Source: Dactylosporangium sp040689395 (GTDB taxonomy: Bacteria; Actinomycetota; Actinomycetes; Mycobacteriales; Micromonosporaceae). From it: a stretch of 64,000 nucleotides of DNA. The stretch spans positions 1 through 64,000 of the forward strand of contig NZ_JBFAZX010000033.1 of the NCBI RefSeq assembly GCF_040689395.1, read 5' to 3'. The notes under the pieces are model-generated. The model was not told the DNA's origin. It saw only the letters and a program-made list of their open reading frames with translations, and did no database searches. Positions 8,360 to 17,321 of this stretch are shown piece by piece. The stretch's first letter is position 1; every line of letters begins with the position of its first letter. Made by a program: the position numbers and the translations under genes.

Positions 8360-9670
8360 ATGGCAACCGCTACCGGCCCCATCCCACGAATCGACTACCC
8401 GGCCCCCAGCGAAGAGCCGTTGCGCCCGGAAGAGATCGAGGCGGCGGCCGGCCAGTCGCGCAGTCGCCTCGGCTACTTGGTCCTTGGCGTCGGACTCTTG
8501 CTGATCGGGCTCAATCTCCGTATCGGCGTCACCGCCGTGAGCCCCGTGCTCGCCGATATCCAATCCGGCCTTGGCCTTTCCGAGGCGGTCGCCAGCCTGC
8601 TGACGACGATCCCGGTCTTCGCGTTCGGTGCCTTCGCGTTCCTAACGCCCGGGCTGAGTCGACGCATCGGCATCCACCGACTGCTCGGTGCGGCGATGGC
8701 CACGCTCATCGTGGGCATCGTGCTCCGGGTCATTCCCGGTCTGAGCGCCTTGTTCGGCGGCACTCTGGTCATCGGAGCAGCCATCGCGATCGCCAACGTC
8801 CTGCTACCAGCGGCCATCAAACGCGACCTCGCCCACCGGACTGGCCTCATGATGGGCCTGTACGCCACTGTCATGTCCCTCGGCGCGGCCCTGGCATCGG
8901 GGTTCACCGTGCCGCTGCTCGCTGTCACCGGCGGGCAGTGGCGGCCCGCCCTCGCGCTCTGGGCCATCCCCGCGGCGATCGCACTCGCGGTATGGATCCC
9001 ACAGATGCTGCGCTCGCCCGGTCGCGCACGACGCCCACACTCGGTCGCCGACGCCACCTCCGAATCCGGGGAACCCCCGTTCCGCGTTATCCTCACCGAT
9101 CCCATCGCGATCGGCGTGACCGCGCTGATGGGCATCCAGTCGATGATCTTCTACGCAACGATCACGTGGCTTCCCACCCTCCTGCAGGACGCCGGCATCG
9201 ACCCCGGCACCGCAGGATGGATGCTGTCCTTCTCGGCCATCGCGGGCGTCGTCGCGGCACTGTTCGCGCCCGCCCTGACCAGGCAGTGGCGACCGACCTG
9301 GCTGCCCATCGCAATAGCCACGGTGCTCACCGGAGCAGGCCTTCTCGGAGTCGCCATCGCCCCCACGCAAGCCACCTTGCTCTGGATGATCCTCATCGGG
9401 CTCGGACAGAGCGCCTCCATCGCCCTCTCGCTCAGCTACATCGTCTGGCGCTCACCGGACGCCCATCACGCCGGCCACCTCTCCACAATGGCTCAAGGAT
9501 TCGGCTACCTGTTCGCCGCCTTCGGCCCCCTCGGGCTCGGGGCCCTCCACAGCGCAACAAATGGCTGGACCATCCCGATCATCGCGCTCGGAGTGCTCCT
9601 CATCGCGCAACTGCTCGCCGGAGCGGTTGCCTCTCGACCACGGCACATCCGAGCCAAACTCCGCCACTGA
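8360..9670 (+). CDS. MFS transporter, CynX/NimT family, 436 aa
   Basis: This is an inner-membrane major facilitator of the CynX/NimT (YeaN) group, with a roughly 40-residue cytosolic N-terminus and about 12 transmembrane segments beginning at LGYLVLGVGLLLIGLNLRIG (residues 36-55). The LNLR(I)GVTAVSPVL block in TM1 is characteristic of the group. Characterised relatives include cyanate permease and NimT, an exporter of 2-nitroimidazole in E. coli. The ATG follows GAGGAG by five bases. The divergent AraC gene is its probable regulator, and a hairpin terminator follows the stop. I infer efflux of a small toxic compound; substrate unknown. Confidence 0.9.
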   Translation: MATATGPIPRIDYPAPSEEPLRPEEIEAAAGQSRSRLGYLVLGVGLLLIGLNLRIGVTAVSPVLADIQSGLGLSEAVASLLTTIPVFAFGAFAFLTPGLSRRIGIHRLLGAAMATLIVGIVLRVIPGLSALFGGTLVIGAAIAIANVLLPAAIKRDLAHRTGLMMGLYATVMSLGAALASGFTVPLLAVTGGQWRPALALWAIPAAIALAVWIPQMLRSPGRARRPHSVADATSESGEPPFRVILTDPIAIGVTALMGIQSMIFYATITWLPTLLQDAGIDPGTAGWMLSFSAIAGVVAALFAPALTRQWRPTWLPIAIATVLTGAGLLGVAIAPTQATLLWMILIGLGQSASIALSLSYIVWRSPDAHHAGHLSTMAQGFGYLFAAFGPLGLGALHSATNGWTIPIIALGVLLIAQLLAGAVASRPRHIRAKLRH

Positions 9671-9687
9671 ACAACCCACTATCCTCA

Positions 9688-9725
9688 GGCAAGGCGGACA
9701 CCGCATCATCGGCGTCCGCCTTGCC
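9688..9725 (+). terminator. Terminator hairpin after the MFS gene
   Basis: A 12-bp perfect stem (GGCAAGGCGGAC and its complement at 9714-9725) with a 14-base loop lies 18 bp downstream of the MFS stop codon. Confidence 0.75.
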
Positions 9726-10033
9726 CTGATTCTCTGCTTGCCGACCGGCCATCTCATTTGCGCGACCGCGATCACGACAGAGATGGCAGGCGCGACCCGC
9801 CCGCTGAGGTCCCCTTGGACATCGCGCGCCACCACGTCGAGCGCGTGCAGCGGCAGAATCTCCGTCCATCACCGGCGAACCCGTCGTCAGCCACCAACCC
9901 GCAGCGCAGGGTCGGCACCGCCGGACAGTGCTCGTCATCGCCGTTCGGGCTGGTCGACATCGCCGTCAACGCCATCAGCGACTACAACCTGCAGGCCCGC
10001 ACGGAACCCTGAGGCGGATCTCCTGCTGGAGTA
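9726..10033. other. Intergenic stretch with no supported gene
   Basis: A plus-strand frame ending at about 10012 has a protein-like C-terminus (FGLVDIAVNAISDYNLQ) but no ribosome binding site and an unlikely N-terminal half, so it may be the end of a lost gene. I cannot name it. Nothing else is visible. Confidence 0.35.
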
Positions 10034-10996
10034 CTAGGCGGCATCCCGCTGGTCCAGCCACTTGAGTATCGCCTGGTTCGTTTCTTCCGGCTTTTCCTGC
10101 TGGATCCAATGACCGCAATCCAGACGGACTACTTCCACATTCGGCACGAACTCTGTCAGGTTTTCAGACCTCGAGACCGCATCACGGTCGCCGTAGATCA
10201 TGAGGGTGGGCTGTTGGATGATCGGGTCCAGGTCTGCCAACAAGCGCCAGTTGCGGTCCAAGTTTCTGTACCAATTTACACTTCCCGTGAACCCCGTTGC
10301 TTCGAAAGCGGAGACGAAAACAGCCAGTTCACTGTCGCTCATGACCGGCTCACCGAGGGGTGTTTCCGCTCTGGCGAGATTGATCAACGCCATACCCGGC
10401 TGAGGCTCTGCGGGGGGCTCGTTCTTCCGGTACATGTTGCGAAGGAACTGGAACGTATTCTCTTCGAATACGGCATCTGCGACGCCCGGCTGTCGATTGA
10501 AGTGGACGAAATAGAAATCGCTGCCAAGTGCATCTTCCATGGACTCGATCCAGGGCTTTTCTCCGCGCTCGGGGTAAGGCAGGCTCAGATTAATCACCTT
10601 GTTTACACGGCTTTGATACAACAAGGTCAATCCCCAAACAACAAATGCGCCCCAATCATGACCGATAAAGGTGGCATCTTCGTATCCGTAGTGATCGAGG
10701 AGTGCGACAAGATCCGCCGACAAGTGCTCGATGTCATAGTCGGTTACTTCAGTCGGACGGGATGAGTTGCCGTATCCGCGCTGGTTCGGAACGATGACGT
10801 GGTAGCCCGCTGCGGCGAGGGCGGGCATCTGATGGCGCCAAGAAAAGGCGTGCTCCGGCCAGCCGTGACAGAGCACGATGGGCCTTCCTGCATTCTGCCG
10901 GCCCGCTTCGAAGACTTCGAGTTCCACGCCGTTGACTGAAATGAGGGTGGGTTCGGGAAAATCGGTTGGATCGACGGTGTGCGCCGGTGAGGTCAT
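10034..10996 (-). CDS. Epoxide hydrolase-like alpha/beta hydrolase, 320 aa
   Basis: This is a soluble alpha/beta-hydrolase of the epoxide hydrolase group. The oxyanion-hole motif HGWPEHAFSW is near residue 40, the nucleophile Asp sits in GHDWGA (residues about 107-112), lid tyrosines lie in the cap region, and the charge-relay His is in DCGHWIQQEKPEE near the C-terminus; an acidic residue in YGDRDAVS completes the triad. An Asp nucleophile rather than Ser indicates epoxide hydrolase or haloalkane dehalogenase chemistry. The ATG at 10996 (AGGA eight bases upstream) gives a family-size protein; a longer upstream reading would overlap the divergent regulator and has unlikely composition. The adjacent WYL regulator, transcribed away from it, is the likely controller. 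Confidence 0.9.
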   Translation of the reverse strand: MTSPAHTVDPTDFPEPTLISVNGVELEVFEAGRQNAGRPIVLCHGWPEHAFSWRHQMPALAAAGYHVIVPNQRGYGNSSRPTEVTDYDIEHLSADLVALLDHYGYEDATFIGHDWGAFVVWGLTLLYQSRVNKVINLSLPYPERGEKPWIESMEDALGSDFYFVHFNRQPGVADAVFEENTFQFLRNMYRKNEPPAEPQPGMALINLARAETPLGEPVMSDSELAVFVSAFEATGFTGSVNWYRNLDRNWRLLADLDPIIQQPTLMIYGDRDAVSRSENLTEFVPNVEVVRLDCGHWIQQEKPEETNQAILKWLDQRDAA

Positions 10997-11060
10997 GTCG
11001 CCATCCTGCCGACCGAAACCGGTCATCCCATGACCGGTTCTCTGTGGAAATGTTGTCCGG

Positions 11061-12008
11061 GTGCGAGCCGACCGGCTGATGGCCATCCTCCTCCTGCTCC
11101 AACAACGCGAGCACGTGACAGCGGCAGAGGTCGCCCGGGAGCTGGAGGTCTCCGAGCGCACCGCCCGCCGCGACCTCGACGCCCTGGCCATGGCCGGAGT
11201 ACCCCTGTACTCCATGCAGGGCCGAGGCGGCGGCTGGCGCCTCCTGGGCGGCGCCCGCACCGACCTGTCCGGGCTGACCGCGAGGGAGGCCCGCGCCCTG
11301 TTCCTGGTCGTCGGCCCGGCCTCGGCTGCGACGCCGGCCGTAAAAGCAGCGCTGCGCAAGCTCGTCCAAGCCCTGCCGGAGCCCTTCCGGGTGCAGGCCG
11401 CAGCAGCAGCGTCATCGCTGGTCATGGACCCGCAACGATGGGGGTCGGGCCGGGTCGAGCACCAGCCACCTCGCTACCTCGACGAACTCCAGGACGCGGT
11501 GATCCGCGGCGTCCAGGTGCGGCTTGGCTACGTCGACCGCGACGGCGCCGAAACCGAGAGAACCGTCCACCCGCTGGGCATCGTCGCCAAAGGTCCGTCG
11601 TGGTACCTCGTCTGCAACACCGAGGCCGGCCGGCGGACCTTCCGGATCGACCGCGTGTCGTCCGCCGACCCGACCGGTGATCCCGTACACCGACCCGAGG
11701 ACTTCGACCTTGCCGAGAGCTGGCGCGAGATCGCCGACGAGGTCGAACGCAGGCGAACGCCCCTCGAGATCCAGGCGGTATGCGGGCCCCACGGGATGAG
11801 CCGGCTCCGGATGATGCTCGGCGATCGGCTCGAAATAGGAGGCGCCACGACCGACGGCCGCATCGAGGTCGTGATCCGCGGCTACAACGAGTACGCGCTC
11901 GCCGGCGAGCTTGCCGGGCTCATCGAATGGCTCGAGGTGACCGGCCCCCCGGGTGTCCGAGACCACCTGGCCTCGATCGGCAACGCGCTCGTCCAGCGAT
12001 ACGGCTGA
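11061..12008 (+). CDS. YafY-type WYL domain transcriptional regulator, 315 aa
   Basis: This is a DeoR-like winged helix-turn-helix at residues 1-65 (VTAAEVARELEVSERTARRD) followed by a WYL sensor domain with the PLGIVAKGPSWYLVC motif around residue 170 and a C-terminal WCX extension. Such proteins bind DNA and respond to small ligands or nucleic acid. The GTG start at 11061 gives the complete helix-turn-helix. The gene diverges from the epoxide hydrolase gene over a 64-bp intergenic region, so control of that gene and of itself is the simplest reading. Effector unknown. Confidence 0.9.
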   Translation: MRADRLMAILLLLQQREHVTAAEVARELEVSERTARRDLDALAMAGVPLYSMQGRGGGWRLLGGARTDLSGLTAREARALFLVVGPASAATPAVKAALRKLVQALPEPFRVQAAAAASSLVMDPQRWGSGRVEHQPPRYLDELQDAVIRGVQVRLGYVDRDGAETERTVHPLGIVAKGPSWYLVCNTEAGRRTFRIDRVSSADPTGDPVHRPEDFDLAESWREIADEVERRRTPLEIQAVCGPHGMSRLRMMLGDRLEIGGATTDGRIEVVIRGYNEYALAGELAGLIEWLEVTGPPGVRDHLASIGNALVQRYG

Positions 12009-12205
12009 GACCGGCATGGCGCGTCATCGCTCCTGCGATGTCTACGGTTACGCGCAGCGCAGGCACGCCAACGCGACCTGCAGCCGTCGCCCTTCCCGGA
12101 CCGCGCACCAGCGGAGATCTTCACGCTTCTTGAACCGGACGAGACGGAGTTTCGAGAACAGTCCTGGTTCATGACGTGGGTTTGTCCGTTCCGGCAGACA
12201 CCCGG

Positions 12206-12820
12206 TCACGACGTCGGCGGGTCCGCCGGCCTGGCTCGCTGCGGCTGGATCGTCTCGTGCCGGGCCAGCATCGCCACGCACTCGGCGATCTTCCGGGTGC
12301 GCGTCTCGGCCCGCTTGACGGCATTGACCCGGCCGATGAGGGCGAAGCGGTTGGTCTTGGTGAGCACGTCGAACATCGCCTGCGCCGCCGGGTCGGCGGC
12401 GATCGCGGCTCGCAGGTCAGCCGGCACCTCCGCTTCCGACGGCGGCGCATAGGCGGCCGCCCACCGCCCGTCGGCCTTCGCGGCGTCCACCGCGGCGCGG
12501 CCAGCGGGCAGCATCAGGCCGGCCGCCTCCAACCGGGCCACGTTGGCGACGTTGCGTTGGGACCAGATGCTGCTGGACCGGCGCGGGGTGAACCGCCTCC
12601 AGGAACTCCCCTCGTCACGCTTGCGGGCCTGCCCGTCGATCCAGCCGAAGCACAGTGCCTCGTCGACCGCCTGCTGCCAGGTCAGCGTGGTGACGGAGCC
12701 GCCCTTCCTGGTCAGGGCGAGCCACACGCCAGGAGAGGCGGTGTGGTTGTCCAGCAGCCACGCGCGCAGCACCGCGCCGTCAGCCACGATCAACTCGTCC
12801 AGTTCGGTTCCGGCCACCAC
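12206..12820 (-). CDS. YdeI/OmpD-associated (OmdA) family protein, 204 aa
   Basis: This is a cytosolic protein of the YdeI/OmdA family, sometimes called bacteriocin-protection proteins. The conserved block WQQAVDEALCFGWIDG followed by FTPRRSSSIWSQRN (residues about 48-92) is the family signature; the C-terminal part is helical, with a DUF1905-like length. The molecular function is not established; enterobacterial relatives are linked to resistance to cationic peptides. Two consecutive GTG codons (12820 and 12817) can serve as start; no good Shine-Dalgarno is visible and a TAGCCT hexamer lies a few bases upstream, so the mRNA may be leaderless. It is a single-gene unit. Confidence 0.85.
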   Translation of the reverse strand: MVAGTELDELIVADGAVLRAWLLDNHTASPGVWLALTRKGGSVTTLTWQQAVDEALCFGWIDGQARKRDEGSSWRRFTPRRSSSIWSQRNVANVARLEAAGLMLPAGRAAVDAAKADGRWAAAYAPPSEAEVPADLRAAIAADPAAQAMFDVLTKTNRFALIGRVNAVKRAETRTRKIAECVAMLARHETIQPQRARPADPPTS

Positions 12821-13011
12821 CGCAGGCTACCGGCCCGTCGCCGCAGGTCAGCGGCCCGGCCGGTGCGAGGGCATCACCTTCTTTCGGTGCCATCGAGGTC
12901 GACGTCGACGCCGAACTCGCCCGGCTCGATTCACCGGCTACCGACCGCTGGGGTGTGCGACGCCCTGTTCTGATGGCGCTGGCCTCGAGCATATTATTCA
13001 GCCCAACCTGA

Positions 13012-13029
13012 ATACAGGAATTTCTGTAT
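13012..13029 (+). promoter_or_regulatory. ArsR/CmtR-type operator overlapping the cmtR promoter
   Basis: A 6-6-6 inverted repeat, ATACAG at 13012-13017 and CTGTAT at 13024-13029, ends 10 bp before the cmtR GTG and overlaps a TATCGT -10-like hexamer (13027-13032). Position and symmetry fit autorepression of the metal sensor and its ATPase. Confidence 0.7.
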
Positions 13030-13039
13030 CGTTAGGGTT

Positions 13040-13369
13040 GTGGAGACGTTACTGCATTCGGACGCGCTGGCTCGGTTCGGGCACGCGCTGTCGGATCCGA
13101 CCCGTACCCAGATCCTGTTGAACCTACGCACCGGGCCCGCGTATCCGTCGGAGATGGCGGAGCGGATCGGGGTGTCGCGGCAGATTCTGTCCAATCACCT
13201 TGCCTGCCTGCGCGGTTGCGGTCTGGTGGTGGCGGTGCCGGAGGGGCGACGCAGTCGTTACGAGCTCGCCGACGCGCGTATCGCGGCCGCGCTCGGGGAT
13301 CTGCTGGGGCTGGTGCTGGCCGTGGATCCGGCCTGCTGCCCGGACGCGCAGACCCAGGATTGCTGCTGA
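13040..13369 (+). CDS. cmtR: CmtR-like ArsR/SmtB metal-sensing repressor, 109 aa
   Basis: This is a dimeric winged-helix repressor of the ArsR/SmtB family. The recognition segment ILSNHLACLRGCGLVVAVPEG is very close to mycobacterial CmtR, including the CxxxC pair (Cys in CLRGCG) that binds Cd(II)/Pb(II) in the alpha-4C site, and the C-terminus is Cys-rich (PACCPD and QDCC), matching CmtR's additional metal-ligating C-terminal Cys. The predicted role is derepression of the efflux ATPase in the presence of cadmium or lead. The GTG start has no Shine-Dalgarno and lies eight bases after a TATCGT hexamer, so the transcript is probably leaderless. It is in the same orientation as the P-type ATPase 46 bp downstream. 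Confidence 0.92.
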   Translation: METLLHSDALARFGHALSDPTRTQILLNLRTGPAYPSEMAERIGVSRQILSNHLACLRGCGLVVAVPEGRRSRYELADARIAAALGDLLGLVLAVDPACCPDAQTQDCC

Positions 13370-13415
13370 CGGCACCCGCTGACGCCACGACGATGACACG
13401 AAAGCGAGAGCGGCG

Positions 13416-15449
13416 ATGAGCGACGCGTGCTGCGGCACCGACGATCCCCGCGACGACCACGACGCTGCCGGTGAGCAGCCGAAGCGGTTGTGGCAGGTGC
13501 GAGAACTGCAACTGGCCGCTGCCGCGGGCATTCTGCTGCTGGCCGGGTTCGTCGTCGGCTGGTCGGGCTCGGAGATGACCGCGACCGTGCTGCACCTGGC
13601 CGCGGCAGGGCTCGGCGGCGTGACGTTCGTCCCTGGGGCGGTGCGGGCGTTGTGGCGGCGGCGGATCGGCGTGGGCACACTCATGACGATCGCGCTGATC
13701 GGGGCGCTGGCCTTGGGCCAGTTCGCCGAGGCGGCGATGCTGGCGTTCCTGTTCTCCATCAGCGAGGCTCTCGAGGACTACTCGCTCACGCGCACCCGGC
13801 AGGGATTGCGGGCGCTGCTGGCCCTGGTTCCCGACCGGGTCCGGGTGCTACGCGGCACGGGCGAGACAATCATCGAACCAGCCGAGCTGCGGGTCGGGGA
13901 CCGGATGCTGGTGCGGGCCGGGGACCGGATCGCCAGCGACGGCATCGTGCGTGAAGGCCGCTCGAGCCTGGACACCGCCGCGGTGACCGGGGAGTCCGTG
14001 CCCGTGGAGGTCGGACGCGGTGACATGGTGTTTGCCGGATCGATCAACGCCCACGGCGTGCTGGTGATCGAGGCGACCGCCACCGTCGCGGACAACTCCC
14101 TGGCCAAGGTCGTGCGCGTGGTCGAGGACGCCCAGCAACGCAAAGGCTCCAGGCAGCGGCTGGCAGACAGGCTGGCCCGCCCGCTGGTGCCCGCGGTCAT
14201 GGTGCTCGCCGCCGGCATCGCCGTCCTCGGCGCGATCTTCGGCGACCCAAGCGTGTGGATCGAGCGTGCCCTGGTGGTGCTGGTCGCGGCCACCCCGTGC
14301 GCGCTGGCCATCTCGGTGCCGGTCACCGTCATCGCCGCCGTCGGTGCCGCCACCCGGCTGGGGGTACTGGTCAAGGGCGGTGCCGCGCTCGAGACGCTCG
14401 GTGCGGTGCGCACGGTCGCTCTCGACAAGACCGGCACTCTCACCCGCAACCAGCCCGCGGTCGTCGAGATCGTCCACGCCGCCGGTCACACCGCAGACCA
14501 GGTCCAGGCCGTCGCGGCCGCGCTCGAGGCCCGCAGCGAACATCCGCTCGCCGCGGCGATCCTGGCCGCCGTGCCCGCTCCGGAAGAGGCGGCACAGGAC
14601 GTCACCACCATCCCCGGCGCGGGGATCGAAGGCATCGTCGGCGGGCGGGCAGCCCGGCTCGGCAAACCCGGCTGGGTCGCTCCCGGCGCGCTCACCAGCG
14701 ATGTCGACCGGCTCCAGGACGCCGGTGTCACCGTCGCCGTCGTCGAGCACGACCACACTGTGATCGGGGTGATCGGCATCCGCGACGAGCTGCGGCCCGA
14801 GGCCGCCGACACCGTGGCCGCGCTGCGGGCGGCGGGGGTGCGGGTGGCGATGCTGACCGGCGACAACACCCGCACCGCCACCGCTTTGGCCGCGCAGGCC
14901 GGTATCGAGGATGTGCACGCCGAACTGCTGCCCACCGACAAGGCCGACCACATCGCCCGGCTGCGTCGTGAGCACACCGGCGCGGTCGCGATGGTCGGCG
15001 ACGGCGTCAACGACGCCCCCGCCCTCGCGACCGCCGACATCGGAATCGCCATGGGCGCCATGGGAACCGACGTCGCCATCGACACCGCCGACATCGCGCT
15101 CATGGGTCACGATCTGCGGCATCTACCCCAGGCCGTGCTCCACGCCCGGCGCGCCCGCACCATCATGCTGCAGAACATGGGCCTATCCGCCGCCATCGTG
15201 CTGTCACTGGTGCCCCTGGCCGCTACCGGCATCCTCGGACTGGCCACCGTCGTGTTCATCCACGAACTCGCCGAAGTGTTCGTCATCGCCAACGGTGTGC
15301 GTGCTGCACGCCTGCAACCCCTCCGCGGCGCACCCGCACCTCAATCCGTCAGCACCACCCCGGCCGCAGCGCCACCCGCCGCTACCGCTACGAACTGCAG
15401 CTGTACCACGACACCGGCTACCAGGAGATCCGTTGCCCGCAGGGCGTGA
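13416..15449 (+). CDS. ctpG: Heavy-metal P1B-type ATPase, CtpG-like (Cd/Pb/Zn/Co efflux), 677 aa
   Basis: This is an ATP-driven metal exporter of the inner membrane. Visible motifs in order are a metal-binding Cys pair at the N-terminus (SDACCGTDD), paired N-terminal membrane helices, the TGES actuator loop (about 191), the membrane metal-site TPC (about 292) in place of the more usual CPC, phosphorylation site DKTGTLT (Asp about 337), the SEHPLA nucleotide-binding His-Pro, GDGVND (about 527), and a final helix with HELAEVFVIANGV, all as in CtpG-type pumps. Coupling to cmtR makes it the effector of that repressor. The C-terminal about 35 residues are low-complexity (Thr/Ala/Pro-rich) and read through, out of frame, the start of another decayed coding sequence, so the native C-terminus was probably replaced. 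Confidence 0.92.
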   Translation: MSDACCGTDDPRDDHDAAGEQPKRLWQVRELQLAAAAGILLLAGFVVGWSGSEMTATVLHLAAAGLGGVTFVPGAVRALWRRRIGVGTLMTIALIGALALGQFAEAAMLAFLFSISEALEDYSLTRTRQGLRALLALVPDRVRVLRGTGETIIEPAELRVGDRMLVRAGDRIASDGIVREGRSSLDTAAVTGESVPVEVGRGDMVFAGSINAHGVLVIEATATVADNSLAKVVRVVEDAQQRKGSRQRLADRLARPLVPAVMVLAAGIAVLGAIFGDPSVWIERALVVLVAATPCALAISVPVTVIAAVGAATRLGVLVKGGAALETLGAVRTVALDKTGTLTRNQPAVVEIVHAAGHTADQVQAVAAALEARSEHPLAAAILAAVPAPEEAAQDVTTIPGAGIEGIVGGRAARLGKPGWVAPGALTSDVDRLQDAGVTVAVVEHDHTVIGVIGIRDELRPEAADTVAALRAAGVRVAMLTGDNTRTATALAAQAGIEDVHAELLPTDKADHIARLRREHTGAVAMVGDGVNDAPALATADIGIAMGAMGTDVAIDTADIALMGHDLRHLPQAVLHARRARTIMLQNMGLSAAIVLSLVPLAATGILGLATVVFIHELAEVFVIANGVRAARLQPLRGAPAPQSVSTTPAAAPPAATATNCSCTTTPATRRSVARRA

Positions 15450-15633
15450 CGCCGCCGGTGCCTTCGGCCTCGCCGGTCCTGACGCTGCCGCCGGACGCCG
15501 ATGACCGTCTCACCGCGGCGCTGCGCGGCGCCACGCCGGACACGCTCGCCAATGTGGTGCGGGCCGCGTTCCCGCAGGACGGTATCCGCGTCGACACCCG
15601 AACACCCGCCTGTACACCAACCCGCCCCGGTAG
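15371..15633 (+). pseudogene. C-terminal remnant of an unidentified protein overlapping the ATPase 3' end
   Basis: In frame 2 relative to the window, starting inside the last codons of the ATPase gene, there is a continuous protein-like sequence: RYRYELQLYHDTGYQEIRC, then LTLPPDADDRLTAALRG and VVRAAFPQDGIRVDTRT. A one-base shift near 15595 then gives TRLYTNPPR and a TAG at 15631. It has no start of its own. This looks like the 3' end of a gene whose front was lost when the ATPase end was joined to it. Family unknown. Confidence 0.45.
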
Positions 15634-15650
15634 ACGCCGCCGGCCACGCG

Positions 15651-17321
15651 TCAGGTCCGCGGATGGGACGCCATGTAGGCGCGCCAGCCGCCGTATGCGG
15701 TGATGTCGGGGGCGTCCTCGACGGCCACGGCCTCACACAGGAAGCCGGTGACGGTCGAGCCGTCCTCGAGCCGCACCTGGCCCAGCACCATGGGGGTGGG
15801 CAGCGCGGCCAGGAACGGGCCGACCGCGGCCTGCGGCAGTTCCCACAGCTCGCCTTCGATGGCGCCGCCGCCGTCGGTGACGCGGACCAGTCCCGGTTTC
15901 GGTGGTGCGGTGGCCAGGGCGTGCAGCCGGTACTGCGGTGCGGTGCGGACCGGGCGGAGCAGGCGGCCACCCGCCCCGGTGAGCTGATGGTTGAGCGGCT
16001 GTCCGCTCAGGTGCGCGCCGACCACCATCACCGGCAGTCCTCGGCCGCCCCTGCCCGCCGGGGCTTCGCCGGTCAGCAGTGCGGCGATGTCGCCGGCGAC
16101 CGCGTCGGCGAAGCCGCGCGCGACGACCTGGACGCCGAAGTTGGTGCCGCCGGCCTCGCCGGCCGGCACGGCGACGGCGCTGAGGCCGAAGAGGTTGCAG
16201 AAGTTGGTGTAGGTGCCGAGAGCGGCGTTGACACCGATCGGGTCGGCGTCGACCTCGGCGATCGTCGGGTGGATCGGGGCGGTCGGCAGCAGCAGCGCGT
16301 CCGCGTCGCCCCAGGCGGTCATGGCCTCGCGGCGCAGGTGCGCCAGCCGTTCGGTGTCGGCGACGAGCACGTGTGCGGGGATGTCGCGGGCGGCGCCGAT
16401 GATCGCCCGGACGGTCGGGTCGACCTCGTCGGGGTGCCCGTCGATGAAGGCGCCGACGGCGGCGTACCGTTCGGCGACGAACCCGCCGTTGTAGAGCAGT
16501 TTCGCCGCGGCGAGGAACGGTGCCAGCCGGATCGGGCGCAGCCGGGCGCCGCGGGTCTGCAGGGTCGTCGCGGCCCGCTCGAACGCGTCGAGCCACGCCG
16601 GTGCCATGCCGGTCAGCTCGCCGCGGTCCGGCACCGCGACGATCGGGTGCGGCGGCGCGGCCAGCGGTGCGTCCGCCGGGAACACCGGATCGCTCATGAT
16701 GGCCATGGCCTCGGTGCCTTCGGTGACGGTGCGGGCGAAGACGGTGACGCAGTCGAAGCTGCGGCAGGCCGGCACCACCCCGGCGGTGGGGACGAGCCCC
16801 GGTGTCGGCTTGACGCCGACGATGCCCTGGAACGCGGCGGGCACCCGGCCCGAGCCGGCGGTGTCGGTGCCGAGGGCCAGGTCGGCGATGCCGAGCGCGA
16901 CGGTCACGGCGGAGCCGGAGCTGGACCCGCCGGCGACCCGGGCGGGGTCGCGGGCGTGACGGACCGCGCCGTACGGGCTGCGCGTGCCGACGAGGCCGGT
17001 GGCGAACTGGTCCAGGTTGGTCTTGCCGAGGATCAGCGCGCCGGCGTCGACGAGGCGCTGCACGGCCGGGGCGCTGCGTCCGGGCCGGTAGGCGTACGCC
17101 GGGCAGGCCGCCGTGGTGGGCAGGCCCGCGACGTCGATGTTGTCCTTGACCGCGAGCAGCCGCCCGGCCAGCGGCAGGTGTTCTCCGGCGGCGAGGCGGG
17201 CTTGCACGGCGGCGGCGTCGGCGAGCACGTCACGCTCCGGGCGCAGCGTGATCCACGCTTCGGGTCGTTCGCCGAGGGCGAGCCGGGCGTAGGCGGCACG
17301 GACGCGGTCGGTCGGGGTCAT
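15651..17321 (-). CDS. atzF: Allophanate hydrolase (AtzF type), 556 aa
   Basis: This cytosolic amidase-signature enzyme hydrolyses allophanate to ammonia and CO2. The amidase domain (residues about 1-430) has the Lys of the Ser-cisSer-Lys triad in AVKDNID (about 58), the cis-Ser in GGSSSGSA (about 135) and the nucleophile Ser in TDTAGSGR (about 157). The extra C-terminal allophanate-hydrolase domain (about 440-556), with a PVMVVGAHLSGQPLN start and the end YGGWRAYM, separates it from ordinary amidases. The ATG overlaps the TGA of the upstream carboxylase gene (ATGA), so the two are translationally coupled. It is the last gene of the five-gene operon. Length is within the usual 550-620. Confidence 0.93.
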   Translation of the reverse strand: MTPTDRVRAAYARLALGERPEAWITLRPERDVLADAAAVQARLAAGEHLPLAGRLLAVKDNIDVAGLPTTAACPAYAYRPGRSAPAVQRLVDAGALILGKTNLDQFATGLVGTRSPYGAVRHARDPARVAGGSSSGSAVTVALGIADLALGTDTAGSGRVPAAFQGIVGVKPTPGLVPTAGVVPACRSFDCVTVFARTVTEGTEAMAIMSDPVFPADAPLAAPPHPIVAVPDRGELTGMAPAWLDAFERAATTLQTRGARLRPIRLAPFLAAAKLLYNGGFVAERYAAVGAFIDGHPDEVDPTVRAIIGAARDIPAHVLVADTERLAHLRREAMTAWGDADALLLPTAPIHPTIAEVDADPIGVNAALGTYTNFCNLFGLSAVAVPAGEAGGTNFGVQVVARGFADAVAGDIAALLTGEAPAGRGGRGLPVMVVGAHLSGQPLNHQLTGAGGRLLRPVRTAPQYRLHALATAPPKPGLVRVTDGGGAIEGELWELPQAAVGPFLAALPTPMVLGQVRLEDGSTVTGFLCEAVAVEDAPDITAYGGWRAYMASHPRT

